Below are positions 35,401-43,685 of a DNA stretch of 64,000 nt, piece by piece (within the stretch, counting starts at the first letter, position 1; every line of letters starts with the position of its first letter). Both the position numbers and the translations under genes were made by a program. Source of the DNA: Rhineura floridana (lineage: Eukaryota > Chordata > Lepidosauria > Squamata > Rhineuridae); NCBI RefSeq assembly GCF_030035675.1, contig NC_084482.1:219875943-219939942 (forward strand). Direction: 5' to 3'. The notes below the pieces were generated by a model, which did no database searches, had not been told where the DNA came from, and saw nothing but the letters and a program-made list of their open reading frames with translations.

Positions 35401-38400
35401 CCTCTTGTGGATAAGGAATTGGTTAAGAAGCAGAAAGCAGAGAGTAGGAATCAACGGACAGTTCTCCTAATGGAGGGCTGTAGAAAGTGGAGTCCCTCAA
35501 GGATCGGTATTGGGACCTGTACTTTTCAACTTGTTCATTAATGACCTAGAATTAGGAGTGAGCAGTGAAGTGGCCAAGTTTGCTGACGACACTAAATTGT
35601 TCAGGGTTGTTAAAACAAAAAGGGATTGCGAAGAGCTCCAAAAAGACCTCTCCAAACTGAGTGAATGGGCGGAAAAATGGCAAATGCAATTCAATATAAA
35701 CAAATGTAAAATTATGCATATTGGAGCAAAAAATCTAAATTTCACATATACGCTCATGGGGTCTGAACTGGCGGCGACTGACCAGGAGAGAGACCTCGGG
35801 GTTGTAGTGGACAGCACGATGAAAATGTCGACCCAGTGTGCGGCAGCTGTGAAAAAGGCAAATTCCATGCTAGCGATAATTAGGAAAGGTATTGAAAATA
35901 AAACAGCCGATATCATAATGCCATTGTATAAATCTATGGTGCGGCCGCAATTGGAATACTGTGTACAGTTCTGGTCGCCTCATCTCAAAAAGGATATTAT
36001 AGAGTTGGAAAAGGTTCAGAAGAGGGCAACCAGAATGATCAAGGGGATGGAGCGACTCCCTTACGAGGAAAGGTTGCAGCATTTGGGGCTTTTTAGTTTA
36101 GAGAAAAGGCGGGTCAGAGGAGACATGATAGAAGTGTATAAAATTATGCATGGCATTGAGAAAGTGGAGAGAGAAAAGTTCTTCTCCCTCTCTCATAATA
36201 CTAGAACTCATGGACATTCAAAGAAGCTGAATGTTGGAAGGTTCAGGACAGACAAAAGGAAGTACTTCTTTACTCAGCGCATAGTTAAACTATGGAATTT
36301 ACTCCCACAAGATGCAGTAATGGCCACCAGCTTGGATGGCTTTAAAAGAAGATTAGACAAATTCATGGAGGACAGGGCTATCAATGGCTACTAGCCATGA
36401 TGGCTGTGCTCTGCCACCCTAGTCAGAGGCAGCATGCTTCTGAAAACCAGTTGCCGGAAGCCTCAGGAGGGGAGAGTGTTCTTGCACTTGGGTCCTGCTT
36501 GCGGGCTTCCCCCAGGCACCTGGTTGGCCACTGTGAGAACAGGATGCTGGACTAGATGGGCCACTGGCCTGATCCAGCAGGCTCTTCTTATGTTCTTATG
36601 TTCTTATGTTCATATAGTGATGATTTATTTATTTATTATACTCTCTGGGCAGTTTACAGTAACTAAAAACAAATACAATTTAAAATACATCTTTTAAAAA
36701 GACAATTTAAAAGACAGTTTAAAAATTTAAAACAATATAAAACACATGCTAAAATGCCTGGGAGAAGAGGAAAGTCTTGACCTGGTGCCGAAAAGATAAC
36801 AGTGTTGGCGCCAGGCGCACCTTGTCAACGTCATCGTTCCATAATTTGGGGGCCACCACTGAGAAGGCCCTCTCCCTTGTTGCCATCCTCTGAGCTTCCC
36901 TTGGAGTAGGCACCCGGAGGAGGGCCTTTGATCTTGAACGTAGTGTATGGGTAGGTTCATATCGGGAGAGGCGTTCCATCAGGTATCGTGGTCCCAAGCC
37001 ATGTAAGGCTTTATAGGTCAAAACCAGCACCTTCAATCGAGCTCAGAACCATACTGGCAGCCAGTGCAAGCAGGCCAGAATCGATTTTATATGTTCGGAC
37101 CATCTGGTCTCTGTTACCAATCTGGCCGCTGCATTTTGCACAAGCTGCAGTTTCCAAACCATCTTCAAAGGCAGCCCCACATAGAGTGCATTGCAGTAAT
37201 CTAATGACGTTAATTGAAAAGGCTCTTGTATCTGTAGAAATTCCCCATGCATTTTTCAATCTTAGAAATCCATTGCTCACAGCAAGGCCAGCCACGGGGG
37301 TTGGTTATTGGCCCTAGCAGTTCAAAAGGACCCCTAACCAGCCCAACTCAGCTGTCCTGCTTACTGCCCTTGTTACCACAGGATGTTGGAAAGATTTTGG
37401 TTTCCTTCTGCAGTGAATGCCCTCCATTTCAGTTTACCCAAAATTTCATCTCCTGGCTCACAGAACTAATGAATTTGTACCCCACCATTAAAATGAGGCA
37501 TAAATACATAATACATTCATGAAACCTTAATCCACCAATGACAATTTCAGTGAGATTTTCCCTTTTGAAAGGTGTGTGGGTCACTTATGGTCAGTGGGAA
37601 TGGATATTGTGATGGGTCCTTCCCAAACTCTATGCATGAATTCCATAGACACAAATTCTCCTAACACTTTACCCTTGATGCACCTTCTTCTCTTTATGGC
37701 TAGACTGTGCCTCACTCCAGGTGTACTGAAAGCTGTCGCCCTGGATACAAGAAGGTTGTTCAACAAGGGGAGCCAGTTTGCTGCTATGCTTGTGCTCCGT
37801 GTGCAGAAGGGACCATCTCCACTCAGGAAGGTGGGTGAGTCCTAGGGAGAGGGCATTCCTTGGGAGCAAATAAATGGGGCAAAGATTCACTCAGAGACAC
37901 TTTCTGTGGAGATCTGAGAGACATTTCTGAACAAGGATCCTGTCTTGGCCTCTACTTTTAATCACCTTCATTAACATGACAATGAAGGCACCAGGCAGAC
38001 CTCCCTAGGGAGCATATTCCACAGATGGGCAGCCACAACTGAAACCAGTTGTGACTAGACTGATGAAGTAGCTGGAGTTTGGGCTTTGGACTGAGGAGTT
38101 CCAAGTTCACATCTCTGCTCAGGCACAAGGGAGCTTGCTGCCTCAGCCCATTCACTACTATTCAGGCTGACATACCTAACTTGTTGCGAATATAAAAATA
38201 AGATAACCACATGCATGGTAACCTGAACTCCTTGACGGAAGGGTACAATTCAACTGTAACCCACCAATGTATTTTTTTCTGTCCTAGTCTCATTTTCTCC
38301 TAAGTAATATTGGGGTTAACCCACCTTCCACTTCCAGATTTAAACAACACAGTTCCCTGTCTATACGCCAAGCTAAGGAACTGCTCCATCTTACCCTATG

Positions 38401-40229
38401 TGGTCTCCTCTGGAATGTCTCACAGAGGCAGATTTCCTGCCCTTGCTATCTAAAAACCTTTCTTGGGTGATGAGGCATGGACTGAAGCATGCTCTCTGAT
38501 GGAGAAAGCCAGTGTGGTATTGTTGCTGGATTTTTGCATTAGGACCATGGACAAATCCCCACTCTGCCTTGAAACTCCTTGGGTAACTACTTCTCGTCCT
38601 ATCCTACCTCACAACGTTGCTTTAAAAACTTTGAGTGCCAACTCCATATACTTGGAGGAAGGGCAGCATAGAAGGGTAACTTTAAACAAGTAAATGAGCC
38701 AGGAATTGGTGAGACTTTTTTTCAGTTCCAAAACTATCAAATTCTCACTTTCTGAAATATGAGAATCAAAACACAGCCATCTTTCAAAATTTGCACTTAT
38801 TTGAATTTAGTGATGCAGTTCGCCAACCAAACAATATTTATAAAAGTCCTTCTGTTAGGGGCAAATGTGCATAAAAATAAATACATAAATGAAAATAAAA
38901 TGCAAAAATTCATTATATGACAAAAGTGGCTTGCAAAAATGAGTGCAATAGTAAAACCCTTTAAAATGTATTGATTGGGAGAAATTCACTCTAAAATACT
39001 GGAGAAATTTCATGAGGGTATTTTTTTTTAAAAAAAATCACACATTGCTGCAGAAATGTGGAGAACTGAATTTAAGAATGGAAAAAAATGAGGAACTGAG
39101 GGAAGTGAAATGAAAAGATCTTTCTATTCCTAAAATGAGCAAGCATTTTGCCTCCCCTTCCCTAACACACATTCTTCTTTCCTGATCTCTCCCACATCAA
39201 CATCTTCCTCTATTATCTATTACCTAATAACCCTATTAACTATCTATATATTATCTAACAGAACATAGATGGTTATGGATGTAAGTGTTCCTGAATCAAT
39301 TCTCTTTCTCCTACATAGATGCAGATGACTGCATCAAATGTCCAGATGATCAGCATCCAAACACAGAACAAGATCAATGTATTCACAAAACTACCAACTT
39401 CCTGGCTTATCAAGAACATTTGGGGATCATCTTAGCTTCCATTTCCCTATTCTTGTCCTTAATCACTGGCTTTGTTTTAGGAATCTTCATTAAATTCTTA
39501 GAAACTCCCATAGTCAAAGCCAACAACAGGGACCTCTCCTTCATCCTCCTCATCTCCCTCCTGCTCTCCTTTCTGTTATCCTTCCTGTTCATCGGCCAGC
39601 CAAGGAAAGAGACCTGCCTTCTCCGACAAACAGCCTTCAGCATCATCTTTTCAGTTGCCATGTCTTCTGTCTTGGCAAAAACCATCACTGTGGTGCTGGC
39701 CTTCCTAGCCACAAAGCCTGGGAACAAAGTGAGAAGATGGCTGGGGAAGAGTCTGGCCAACTCCATAGTCATTTCCTGCACCTGTGTCCAAGTTGTCATC
39801 TGCACCATCTGGTTGGGGATCTCTCCCCCATTCCCTGAGTCTGATATGCATTCCCAAACTAGAGAGATCATCCTGCAATGCAACGAAGGGTCCGTGACCA
39901 TGTTTTATAGTGGCCTCGGCTACATGGGCTTCCTGGCTGCCATCTGCTTCACGGTGGCTTTCCTTGCCAGGAAGCTGCCTGGGGCTTTCAATGAAGCCAA
40001 GCTGATCACCTTCAGCATGCTGGTCTTCTGCAGTGTTTGGGTCTCCTTTGTGCCCACCTACCTGAGCACAAAGGGGAAATACATGGTAGCCGTGCAGGTC
40101 TTCTCCATCTTGGCCTCCAGTGCTGGGCTTCTGGGGTGCATCTTCATGCCCAAGTGCTACATTATTGTCCTCAGGCCTGATCTGAATACAAAGGAGCACT
40201 TAACCACAAAAATGAAAGATGACCTCTGA
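16360..40229 (+). CDS. V2R-B: complete vomeronasal type-2 receptor (six exons, 863 aa)
   Basis: Join of 16,360-16,583, 25,409-25,700, 26,000-26,809, 34,312-34,539, 37,704-37,830 and 39,319-40,229 (2,592 nt with stop). A family C GPCR of vomeronasal neurons, expected to detect non-volatile cues and signal through Go and phospholipase C. Layout: signal peptide 1-20, Venus-flytrap domain to about 518, Cys-rich NCD3G linker about 519-580, then seven helices from about 595. All introns are GT-AG with phases 2, 0, 0, 0, 1 and no stop. Length is normal for the family (about 850). The large introns (8.8 and 7.5 kb) are swollen by transposons. Appears functional from sequence; expression unknown. Confidence 0.9.
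16584..17800 (+). repeat. V2R-B intron 1, tandem unit 1
   Basis: Parts of this stretch (16,670-16,870 and 17,400-17,700) are repeated further down the same intron at 18,310-18,560 and 24,720-25,010. The first part also matches V2R-C at 52,279-52,810. This indicates an internal tandem duplication of intron 1 sequence in V2R-B. Confidence 0.6.
17805..18180 (-). mobile_element. CR1 LINE 3' fragment
   Basis: The minus-strand frame 17,881-18,138 encodes [20 protein letters not shown] and [12 protein letters not shown].., the CR1 ORF2 C-terminus. The CR1 tail (TAGAATTATAGAATCGTAGAG on the plus strand) lies at 17,805-17,830. Confidence 0.85.
18783..22547 (-). CDS. L1 ORF2 protein (endonuclease and reverse transcriptase)
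   Basis: 1,254 aa, usual L1 length. The APE endonuclease spans residues 1-230 ([38 protein letters not shown]). The reverse transcriptase (about 430-730) shows [36 protein letters not shown] and the catalytic FADD near residue 694. The C-terminal Cys/His knuckle is CWKC..HMWWSC (about 1,114-1,130). All hallmark residues are kept. The plus-strand open frames across this region are shadows. Confidence 0.95.
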   Translation of the reverse strand: MMDYKYLTWNINGANTAQKRKKVFHYLKKLKLDIICLQETHIQKKDSKYLICKNLGEEFISAGPKKKNGVVLYINPQLLPKLVLLDDSGRFVGVEITLQGTNILIVGIYAPNEDKTRFYTGLMEKLSEFSYEYWCVMGDWNGVISPKIDRLSEKNIKETQGKLPKICFELMEHLELVDTWRYINDNAKEFTYFSERHKTFSRIDMIWMSKILAKDIFKMDILPKTFSDHNPVILTLKKKNLGFRWRLNESLLQNDKVVQECKKKLKEFFEYNLYKGTSENIVWDTSKAFMRGYFIKCNSELKKKKQQKMQLILEEIKQKEEELKKNPAKVSIVNQIKMLQKQVSMLTVREIERKLNFAKQRTFEFANKPGKWLAYKLRKERQKNIILKIQEGDETLTDNVKIKKIFHQYYSTLYKCQEIPSEKIEEYLSKQNLPKITDFQRQVINGPITSREISEAINKIKLGKAPGPDGLSAMYYKCLEEELLLPLQSTMNSILQEGKIPDSWKNANITLIPKEDQDLTKTKNYRPISLLNNDYKIFTMILAERLKIILQQFIQEDQSGFLPKRQLRDNVRNVLNVLEYLEQRNDKQAALIFLDAEKAFDNLNWKFMFQVLEQMDFGDNFIKWIRSIYTSQKAQIIVNGDLTDSCEIQKGTRQGCPLSPLLFILVLEVLLRDIRQDKRISGLKIKKEEYKLRAFADDLIIVLENPLEGIHILMDKLKEFGPLAGFKINNQKTKMLVKNLTLREQKELMDKTDFTIEKKLKYLGIIMTNKNSKLFHNNYEKLWTEIKKDLLRWDKLQLSLMGRISVIKMNVLPRMMFLFQTIPVISSDLPFKQWQKDISKFVWQGKKPRVKFKLLQDAKERGGLGLPNLRLYFAACCLVWIKEWILLRNKRLLDLEGHNLKWGWHGYLWYDKVKVNVDFNNHFIRRSLLKIWNRYKPRFYSKIPLCVSSQEAFYRREMSGKEKWLTYQELLENVHGEYTMKEREQLIKEGYSFHWFAYLQLLERYKMDKKMYGFEISKSDFEIGLYTNDENIIAKMYKLLLKMDMEEEQVKECMVKWAKNFGHNIQMDQWENMWKKGLKFTLCYNLKENFYKMMYRWYMTPEKLSKMYSNVSNVCWKCKQQEGSFYHMWWSCKKAKLFWAQIGRKMQKILKINIQSKPEFFLLGFMDKQIEKKYGRILLYMITAARLLYAQKWKMESIPTMEEWLLKLMDLVEMDKLTCLLREKSTDTFLKDWKPLLDFLSKDQNKMMILGFDD
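22560..23480 (-). CDS. L1 ORF1 protein (RNA-binding chaperone)
   Basis: 306 aa. A charged N-terminus, then a heptad-rich coiled coil (about residues 30-105, [20 protein letters not shown]..). It is followed by an RRM-like part ([15 protein letters not shown]) and the C-terminal domain ([16 protein letters not shown]). In L1 it trimerises on the element RNA and aids reverse transcription. The reading frame is uninterrupted and is followed closely by ORF2. Confidence 0.92.
   Translation of the reverse strand: MKMTTKKTTKAQGRRGSIDTQEEDIPPEMFQKIMEGINAIKQEMKQEMKTELTDIKDYIKTQVDEIKGTIGQIKEDAKNTKEKVQTLENRTDILNLELEKNLDYLAVTEMRNKEHCLRFRAIPEETGEDIRDKIVNALVKFLDLNEDRMEFEIDKVYRINSRYATMKKIPRDVLVHFVKKTTRDMVLQQHFKYTFKIDGKEILVMKEIPIRLLRKRKEYAFLTEKLKQCKIQFRWDVPEGVIFTFRQQKYRLNTVQKARDFLRKASKDMEEDKLKDMDIIPGKQSQQGYAEEGKEDDGSKGASGKF
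24290..25010 (+). repeat. V2R-B intron 1, tandem unit 2 (after the L1)
   Basis: Continues the sequence left of the L1 (18,240-18,573). It matches V2R-A intron 1 at 5,300-4,640 (reverse) and, in its right part, unit 1 of the same intron. No coding exon other than the relic at 24,391. Confidence 0.6.
24391..24446 (+). pseudogene. Relic exon 1-like fragment in V2R-B intron 1
   Basis: GTGGACTTCCTCATTAGCAG..ATCAGAGCTCCAAAAT aligns with the 3' part of exon 1. It has no leader, no donor and no open frame of use. The same relic lies in V2R-A (5,139-5,194), with a more degraded version at about 52,866 in V2R-C. Confidence 0.6.
25409..25700 (+). CDS. V2R-B exon 2
   Basis: 292 bp from the TTTTTGCAG acceptor. 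The split codon (GA plus T) gives Asp, then [20 protein letters not shown]. The Asn-rich [20 protein letters not shown] and [13 protein letters not shown] follow, ending LYKIPQ before GTCTGA. Confidence 0.9.
25740..25926 (-). mobile_element. L2 3'-tail insertion in V2R-B intron 2
   Basis: Reverse complement of the L2 tail (TTATTTATTTATTC..ATACCACCCCATAGCTGAAGC..). It is flanked by GAATTTTA direct repeats (25,732-25,739 and 25,927-25,934). V2R-A has the uninterrupted site near 3,095-3,120. Confidence 0.85.
26000..26809 (+). CDS. V2R-B exon 3
   Basis: 810 bp, 270 codons. It starts [20 protein letters not shown] after CCTCACTAG and ends LQSWQ before GTATTC. It covers the core of the ligand-binding domain ([44 protein letters not shown]). 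Confidence 0.9.
27077..27113. repeat. (TG)n microsatellite
   Basis: TG run with one TTTG interruption, in V2R-B intron 3. Confidence 0.9.
27420..27615 (+). repeat. Unnamed interspersed repeat, copy 2 left part
   Basis: Matches 12,640-12,880. The repeat is interrupted for about 2 kb and resumes at about 29,600. Confidence 0.6.
27880..27994. mobile_element. Foldback hAT-type MITE (115 bp)
   Basis: The two halves are near-perfect inverted copies (CAGAGCTTGGAAAAGTTACT and its complement at the right end), so the element folds into one long hairpin. A CGTATA repeat sits at both ends with a one-base offset. A second copy with a perfect 8-bp duplication lies at 50,173-50,289. Confidence 0.8.
28641..28666. 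repeat. (GAT)n microsatellite
   Basis: Trinucleotide run in V2R-B intron 3. Confidence 0.9.
28736..28975 (-). mobile_element. BovB (RTE) LINE 3' end
   Basis: Minus strand: [40 protein letters not shown] and [18 protein letters not shown], then the BovB tail ('gtcgccataagtcataatcg'). Probably the 3' end of the same copy as 30,487-32,590, separated by later insertions. Confidence 0.8.
28976..29140 (-). repeat. Short interspersed repeat (family uncertain)
   Basis: 'tttatatcccacctttcctc', 'gcccaagatcacccagtggg' and 'ttgggatttgaatctggatc' are the wording of a common sauropsid LINE/SINE 3' region. The exact family cannot be fixed by eye. Confidence 0.45.
29361..29403. repeat. (GAT)n microsatellite
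   Basis: Trinucleotide run directly next to an L2 tail. It probably grew from that tail's A/T-rich end. Confidence 0.9.
29404..29560 (-). mobile_element. L2 3' tail
   Basis: TATACCACCCCATAGCCAAA..TCTCTGGGCAG followed by ACAATTTAAAA-type repeats; the reverse complement of the common L2 tail. Confidence 0.8.
29600..29840 (+). repeat. Unnamed interspersed repeat, copy 2 right part
   Basis: Matches 12,885-12,985 joined to 13,767-13,930. This is the empty-site version for the solo LTR. Confidence 0.65.
29841..30486. other. Unassigned part of V2R-B intron 3
   Basis: No exon signature. A poly-A run of about 17 lies near 30,447. Confidence 0.4.
30487..32590 (-). mobile_element. BovB (RTE) LINE, internal part
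   Basis: Minus strand. Endonuclease segment ([32 protein letters not shown], 31,928-32,580). Then RT segments: [20 protein letters not shown] (31,300-31,824) and [53 protein letters not shown], with [12 protein letters not shown] where the family has YADD (30,370-31,296). It stops at GCESWTVKK. The 5' start is missing, and several stops, frameshifts and the D-to-G change at the catalytic site make it dead. Confidence 0.88.
32591..33239. other. Unassigned part of V2R-B intron 3
   Basis: AT-rich, no exon or named repeat recognised. Confidence 0.4.
33240..33935 (+). repeat. Diverged tandem repeat, about 145-bp period
   Basis: At least four units share GGCTAGCATG.., then TTAATCCCCTCTATGGGG.., then CATGTCCCTATG. 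The 'taatcccctct' landmark occurs near 33,330, 33,478, 33,730 and 33,872. Spacing is about 145 bp except for one longer interval. It is old and diverged. Confidence 0.6.
34312..34539 (+). CDS. V2R-B exon 4
   Basis: 228 bp, 76 codons. [20 protein letters not shown] to [14 protein letters not shown], the last part of lobe 2. Acceptor TCATTCCAG, donor GTAGAG. Confidence 0.9.
34650..36612 (+). mobile_element. CR1-clade LINE (second lineage), 5'-truncated
   Basis: One reading frame covers 34,661-36,394 with a single stop near 35,468. The RT shows [59 protein letters not shown] and KFADDTKLF. The C-terminus ends in [16 protein letters not shown]. The 3' UTR ends in TTATGTTC repeats (about 36,588-36,612). 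The endonuclease is missing through 5' truncation. It differs clearly from the CR1 at 8.7-12.4 kb. It lies sense in V2R-B intron 4. Confidence 0.88.
36625..37203 (-). mobile_element. L2 LINE 3' fragment
   Basis: Minus strand: [32 protein letters not shown] and [14 protein letters not shown] with the L2 tail at 36,625-36,680. Several frameshifts. It ends abruptly at about 37,203. Confidence 0.85.
37204..37703 (+). other. End of V2R-B intron 4
   Basis: No other exon seen. The open frame covering 37,576-37,845 is a shadow of exon 5. Confidence 0.5.
37704..37830 (+). CDS. V2R-B exon 5 (Cys-rich linker)
   Basis: 127 bp, 42 codons plus 1 nt. It reads [19 protein letters not shown], then [17 protein letters not shown], the NCD3G Cys-rich linker of family C receptors. 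Acceptor TATGGCTAG, donor GTGGGT. The exon was located by matching phase and motif between exons 4 and 6. Confidence 0.88.
38700..39105 (-). mobile_element. hAT-like non-autonomous element, eroded copy
   Basis: In V2R-B intron 5. It is an inverted relative of 46,912-47,340: it shares 'gagaatcaaaacacagccat', 'gttcgccaaccaaacaatat' and 'gaggaactgagggaagtgaa' type blocks. Ends are eroded and no clear target duplication was found. Confidence 0.65.
39319..40229 (+). CDS. V2R-B exon 6 (seven-helix domain)
   Basis: 911 bp with stop TGA. It begins [14 protein letters not shown], then seven hydrophobic segments ([20 protein letters not shown] to [16 protein letters not shown]). The family-typical [34 protein letters not shown] and [16 protein letters not shown] are present. 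No break seen. Confidence 0.93.
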
Positions 40230-41097
40230 TTCTTAAAATGTTCAGTTTTGAGAATTAATGTCCATTACAGCAGTAATGAAACTCAAATACTTACCTTGGA
40301 AATTTAGACCTAAATCTCTCTTCATTTTGCAGAAATCATGAATGAATCACAAAATAAGGACTGCCATGAGTTTTACATGCATTGCTTTATCACAACATGA
40401 TCAACCACACTCGTCTTTATGCAGTTAAAGGACATCTGGAGTCACCCTGACTGGTTTTGCACAGTCTTATTTTCTAGCAAATATGCACACACATCATCAT
40501 CACCATCATCATCTTTTTAATTGCATGATACCTTTTCCAAAAATGAGTAACATGTCAAATTAGAAATACATAAAATAAATGAAAAAGGGAAAGAATTAGA
40601 AATAATCATAATATCAATAAGTAAATCCATTCAAGAGAAGGTAATTTTACTAGATTAAACAAAAAATAAAGAACGATATGAACACAAAAATGGAATAGCC
40701 ATGTATGAAATATTTCCAGACCAAGGATTCTCAAATATCTTCTTACATTTTATTATTATATGGATGTTCAAACTGTAATACCGTAAAACTGAATGTAAGA
40801 AATAACAGCAGTAGCAATGTATTGCCATAGGAATGTGGCTATCCCTTCCCACATTCCTGGTTGGGACAGGGGATAGATTTTGGGTTAGTCTGATGTGGAG
40901 CTGGAAGCTGGAAAGACACAGAGAGATTTACTCTCTGTTCTGAATCCTAAGCCAAGGATTTGGGAACTCCCCTAGAAACCAAAAGGGGAAGCAAGATCCG
41001 TTGGAGTGTTAACAGTGAGAATTTTTCCATCTTAAGCTCAGGTTGTATATATATGTAAATAAACCATATATCATAAAGACACTGTTACAAAGGATGT
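40230..41097 (+). other. 3' side of V2R-B
   Basis: Likely contains the 3' UTR. Candidate AATAAA signals occur near 40,574 and 40,667, but no transcript end can be set. At 41,040-41,090 an AATAAACCATATAT stretch resembles an LTR end but is too short to call. Confidence 0.35.
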
Positions 41098-41170
41098 TAC
41101 TGTAAACCGCCCAGAGAGCTTCGGCTATGGGGCGGTATACAAGTATAATAAATAATAATAATAATAATAT
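41098..41170 (+). repeat. L2 tail with (AAT)n
   Basis: GTAAACCGCCCAGAGAGCTT and GCGGTATACAAGTATAATAA followed by AAT repeats. Confidence 0.8.
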
Positions 41171-41859
41171 TTTGGGCAATTTTTCATTCTTTGATTCATC
41201 TCAGTGAACTAAAGTTTGGAAGTCTAAGAGTTGCAAAGAATCCTGGGAAACAGCCCTTCTGTGGAAGCATGAGCTACCTGTAACTGCCAGGAGCCAAAGA
41301 GCACAGAGATAGGAAGAAACCTAAAATCATGAGTTTCTGTATCTTTAGAGAACAACAACAACAACAATAATAATAATAATAATAATAATAAATTTTATTT
41401 TTCAGTCGCCTATCTGTCCGGGTTAGGGACACTCTAGGCGACGTACAACAAAATAAAAGCAGTATATATATATATATATCAACAACAATCAAATATAAGC
41501 TAAAACCATCCTTCAGTTCATATAACGTAGAATTAATCTATCTCAATCTTGTATGCCTGCCTGAATAGCCAGGTCTTTAAGGCTTGGCGAAAGCTTGACA
41601 AGGAGGGAGCACGTCGGAGATCGAAAGGGAGGGAGTTCCAGAAGGTGGGGGCCACAACAGAGAACGCCCTCTCTCTGGTCCGTACCAGCCTAGCTGTTCT
41701 TACCGGTGGGACCGAGAGAAGGTCTTGCGAGGCTGATCTTGTCAGGCAGCATAATTGGTGATTCTGGAGGCGTTCCTTCAGATATACTGGGCCGAAACCA
41801 TATAGGGTTTTAAAGGTCAACACCAACACCTTGAATTGGGCCCGGTAAACAACTGGTAG

Positions 41860-43311
41860 CTAGTGAAGATCTAATAACACTGGGGTGATATGATCCCAGC
41901 GACGGCTCTGCTTAATCAAGCGTGCCGCCGCATTCTGTACCAGCTGCAATTTCCAGAACATTTTCAAGGGTAACCCCACATAGAGTGAATTGCAGTAGTC
42001 TAAGCGAGAGTAGACCAGGGCATGTATCACTCGTGGGAGCAAATGAACAGGAAGGTAGAGTCGCAGTCTCTGTATCAAATGTAATTGATACCAAGCTGCC
42101 CGGCTCACTGCTGTAATCTGAGCCTCCATGGACAGCTGGGAGTCAAGAATGACCCCAAGACTGTGGACCTGGTTCTTCAGGGGTAAACTCACCCCATTAA
42201 GCACCAGGTCAGTAGTTCCTAACCTTCTTTTGTCTCCCACGAGCAACACCTCAGTCTTATCGGGGTTCAGCTTCAGCCTATTCTCTCCCATCCATCCACT
42301 TACGGATTCCAGGCACTTGGACATGGTGGTCACAATCAACTCCGGTGAGGACTTAAATGAGAGATAGAGCTGAGTGTCATCTGCATACTGATGACACTGC
42401 AACCCAAAACTCCTGATGATGGCTCCCAGCGGTTTCACATAGACATTGAATAGCATGGGAGAGAGGATAAAACCCTGTGGCACTCCACAATGAAGGGGGC
42501 AAGGGTCTGAAACCTCATCTCCCAATGCCACCCGTTGCTGCCTATCCAAGAGATAGGAACGGAACCAATGCAAAACAGTGCCTCCTATTCCTAATCCCTC
42601 TAGGCGATTTAAAAGGATACCATGGTCAACAGTATCGAAAGCCGCTGAGTGATCCAGGAGGACAAGGAAGGTGCATGCACCCCTATCCAATGCCCTCCTC
42701 ATATCATCTACCAGAGCGACCAAGGCTGTTTCCGTTCCATGACCAGTCCTGAAACCCGATTGGAATGGATCTAGGTAATCCGTTTCCTCCAAGTGTGTCT
42801 GTAACTGCGCAGCCACCACCCTCTCAATCACCTTGCCCAAGAATGGTAAGTTAGAGACTGGGTGAAAGTTGTTTAACTCTTGAGGATCCAAGGACGGTTT
42901 TTTTAGGATGGGCTTTATTACCGCTTCCTTGAGGGTTGACGGCATTGCACCCTCTTGCAAGGATGCATTCACCACCGCCTTGATCCCTTCGCCCAGTCTC
43001 TCTTTGCAGCTCATAATGAGCCACGAAGGGCAAGGATCAACCAGACAGGTGGTTGGCTTCACGGTACCGAGCACCTTGTCCACTTCCTCAGAGAGAAGAG
43101 GCTGGAACTGATCCCAACAGACCGGAATGCAACTGGCCGACTCTGGCCCACTTCCTGTCTCCACGGCGAGCAGAAGCATGCTCTTCAGACGCTCCATTTT
43201 ATTGGCAAAGTGTTTAGCAAAAGTATCACAGGAGGTTTTAAAATGTTCCATGGGTTCCTGAGCAACTGGACCAGGCTTCAGACCACTTGGAACAATCTCC
43301 TGAGACAGCAC
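41860..43311 (-). pseudogene. L2 ORF2 reverse transcriptase part
   Basis: 483 codons open. VDPCPSWLIMSCKERLGEGI, FHPVSNLPFLGKVIERVVA, FQSGFRTGHGTETALVALVD, FLVLLDHSAAFDTVDH, GVPQGFILSPMLFNVYVKPL and the catalytic HQYADDTQLYLSF are all present. It ends at a stop after LLDLH, where an intact copy would have LHWLPV; the C-terminus continues at 41,829-41,533. Confidence 0.88.
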
Positions 43312-43685
43312 TCTGCCAACGCAATAGAGGCAGCAAAGAAATCTCTCTTTGCTGCCTTTGTTGCCACCTGGTAGGCAGCTATTGCTGCTCTAACCCGTGA
43401 CCGATCGTCTTCAGTGCGAGATTTTTGCCACCAGCGCTCAAGTCATCTCACCTCCTGTCTCAGACCCCGCAACCGTGGCGTATATCAGGGTGCTGTCTGA
43501 ATTCTATTCAGGGGGAGAGGACGTTTCGGAGCCACCTGGTCCACTGCCCTAGTGATCTCCTTATTCCACTCCATCACCAGGGATTCGACCGGGTGTCCAT
43601 CAGTCAGCTCCATATCACCCAGCGCATTCAGGAATCCTTTGGGCTCCATCAGGCATCTGGGGCGGACCATCCTAATAGGTCCTTG

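Noticed and set aside
37576-37845. 89-codon open frame
   Set aside because: Overlaps V2R-B exon 5 in another frame; the exon frame fits splice sites and Cys pattern.
40800-41090. LTR-like end with AATAAACCATATAT
   Set aside because: No TG start, CA end or target duplication could be set.
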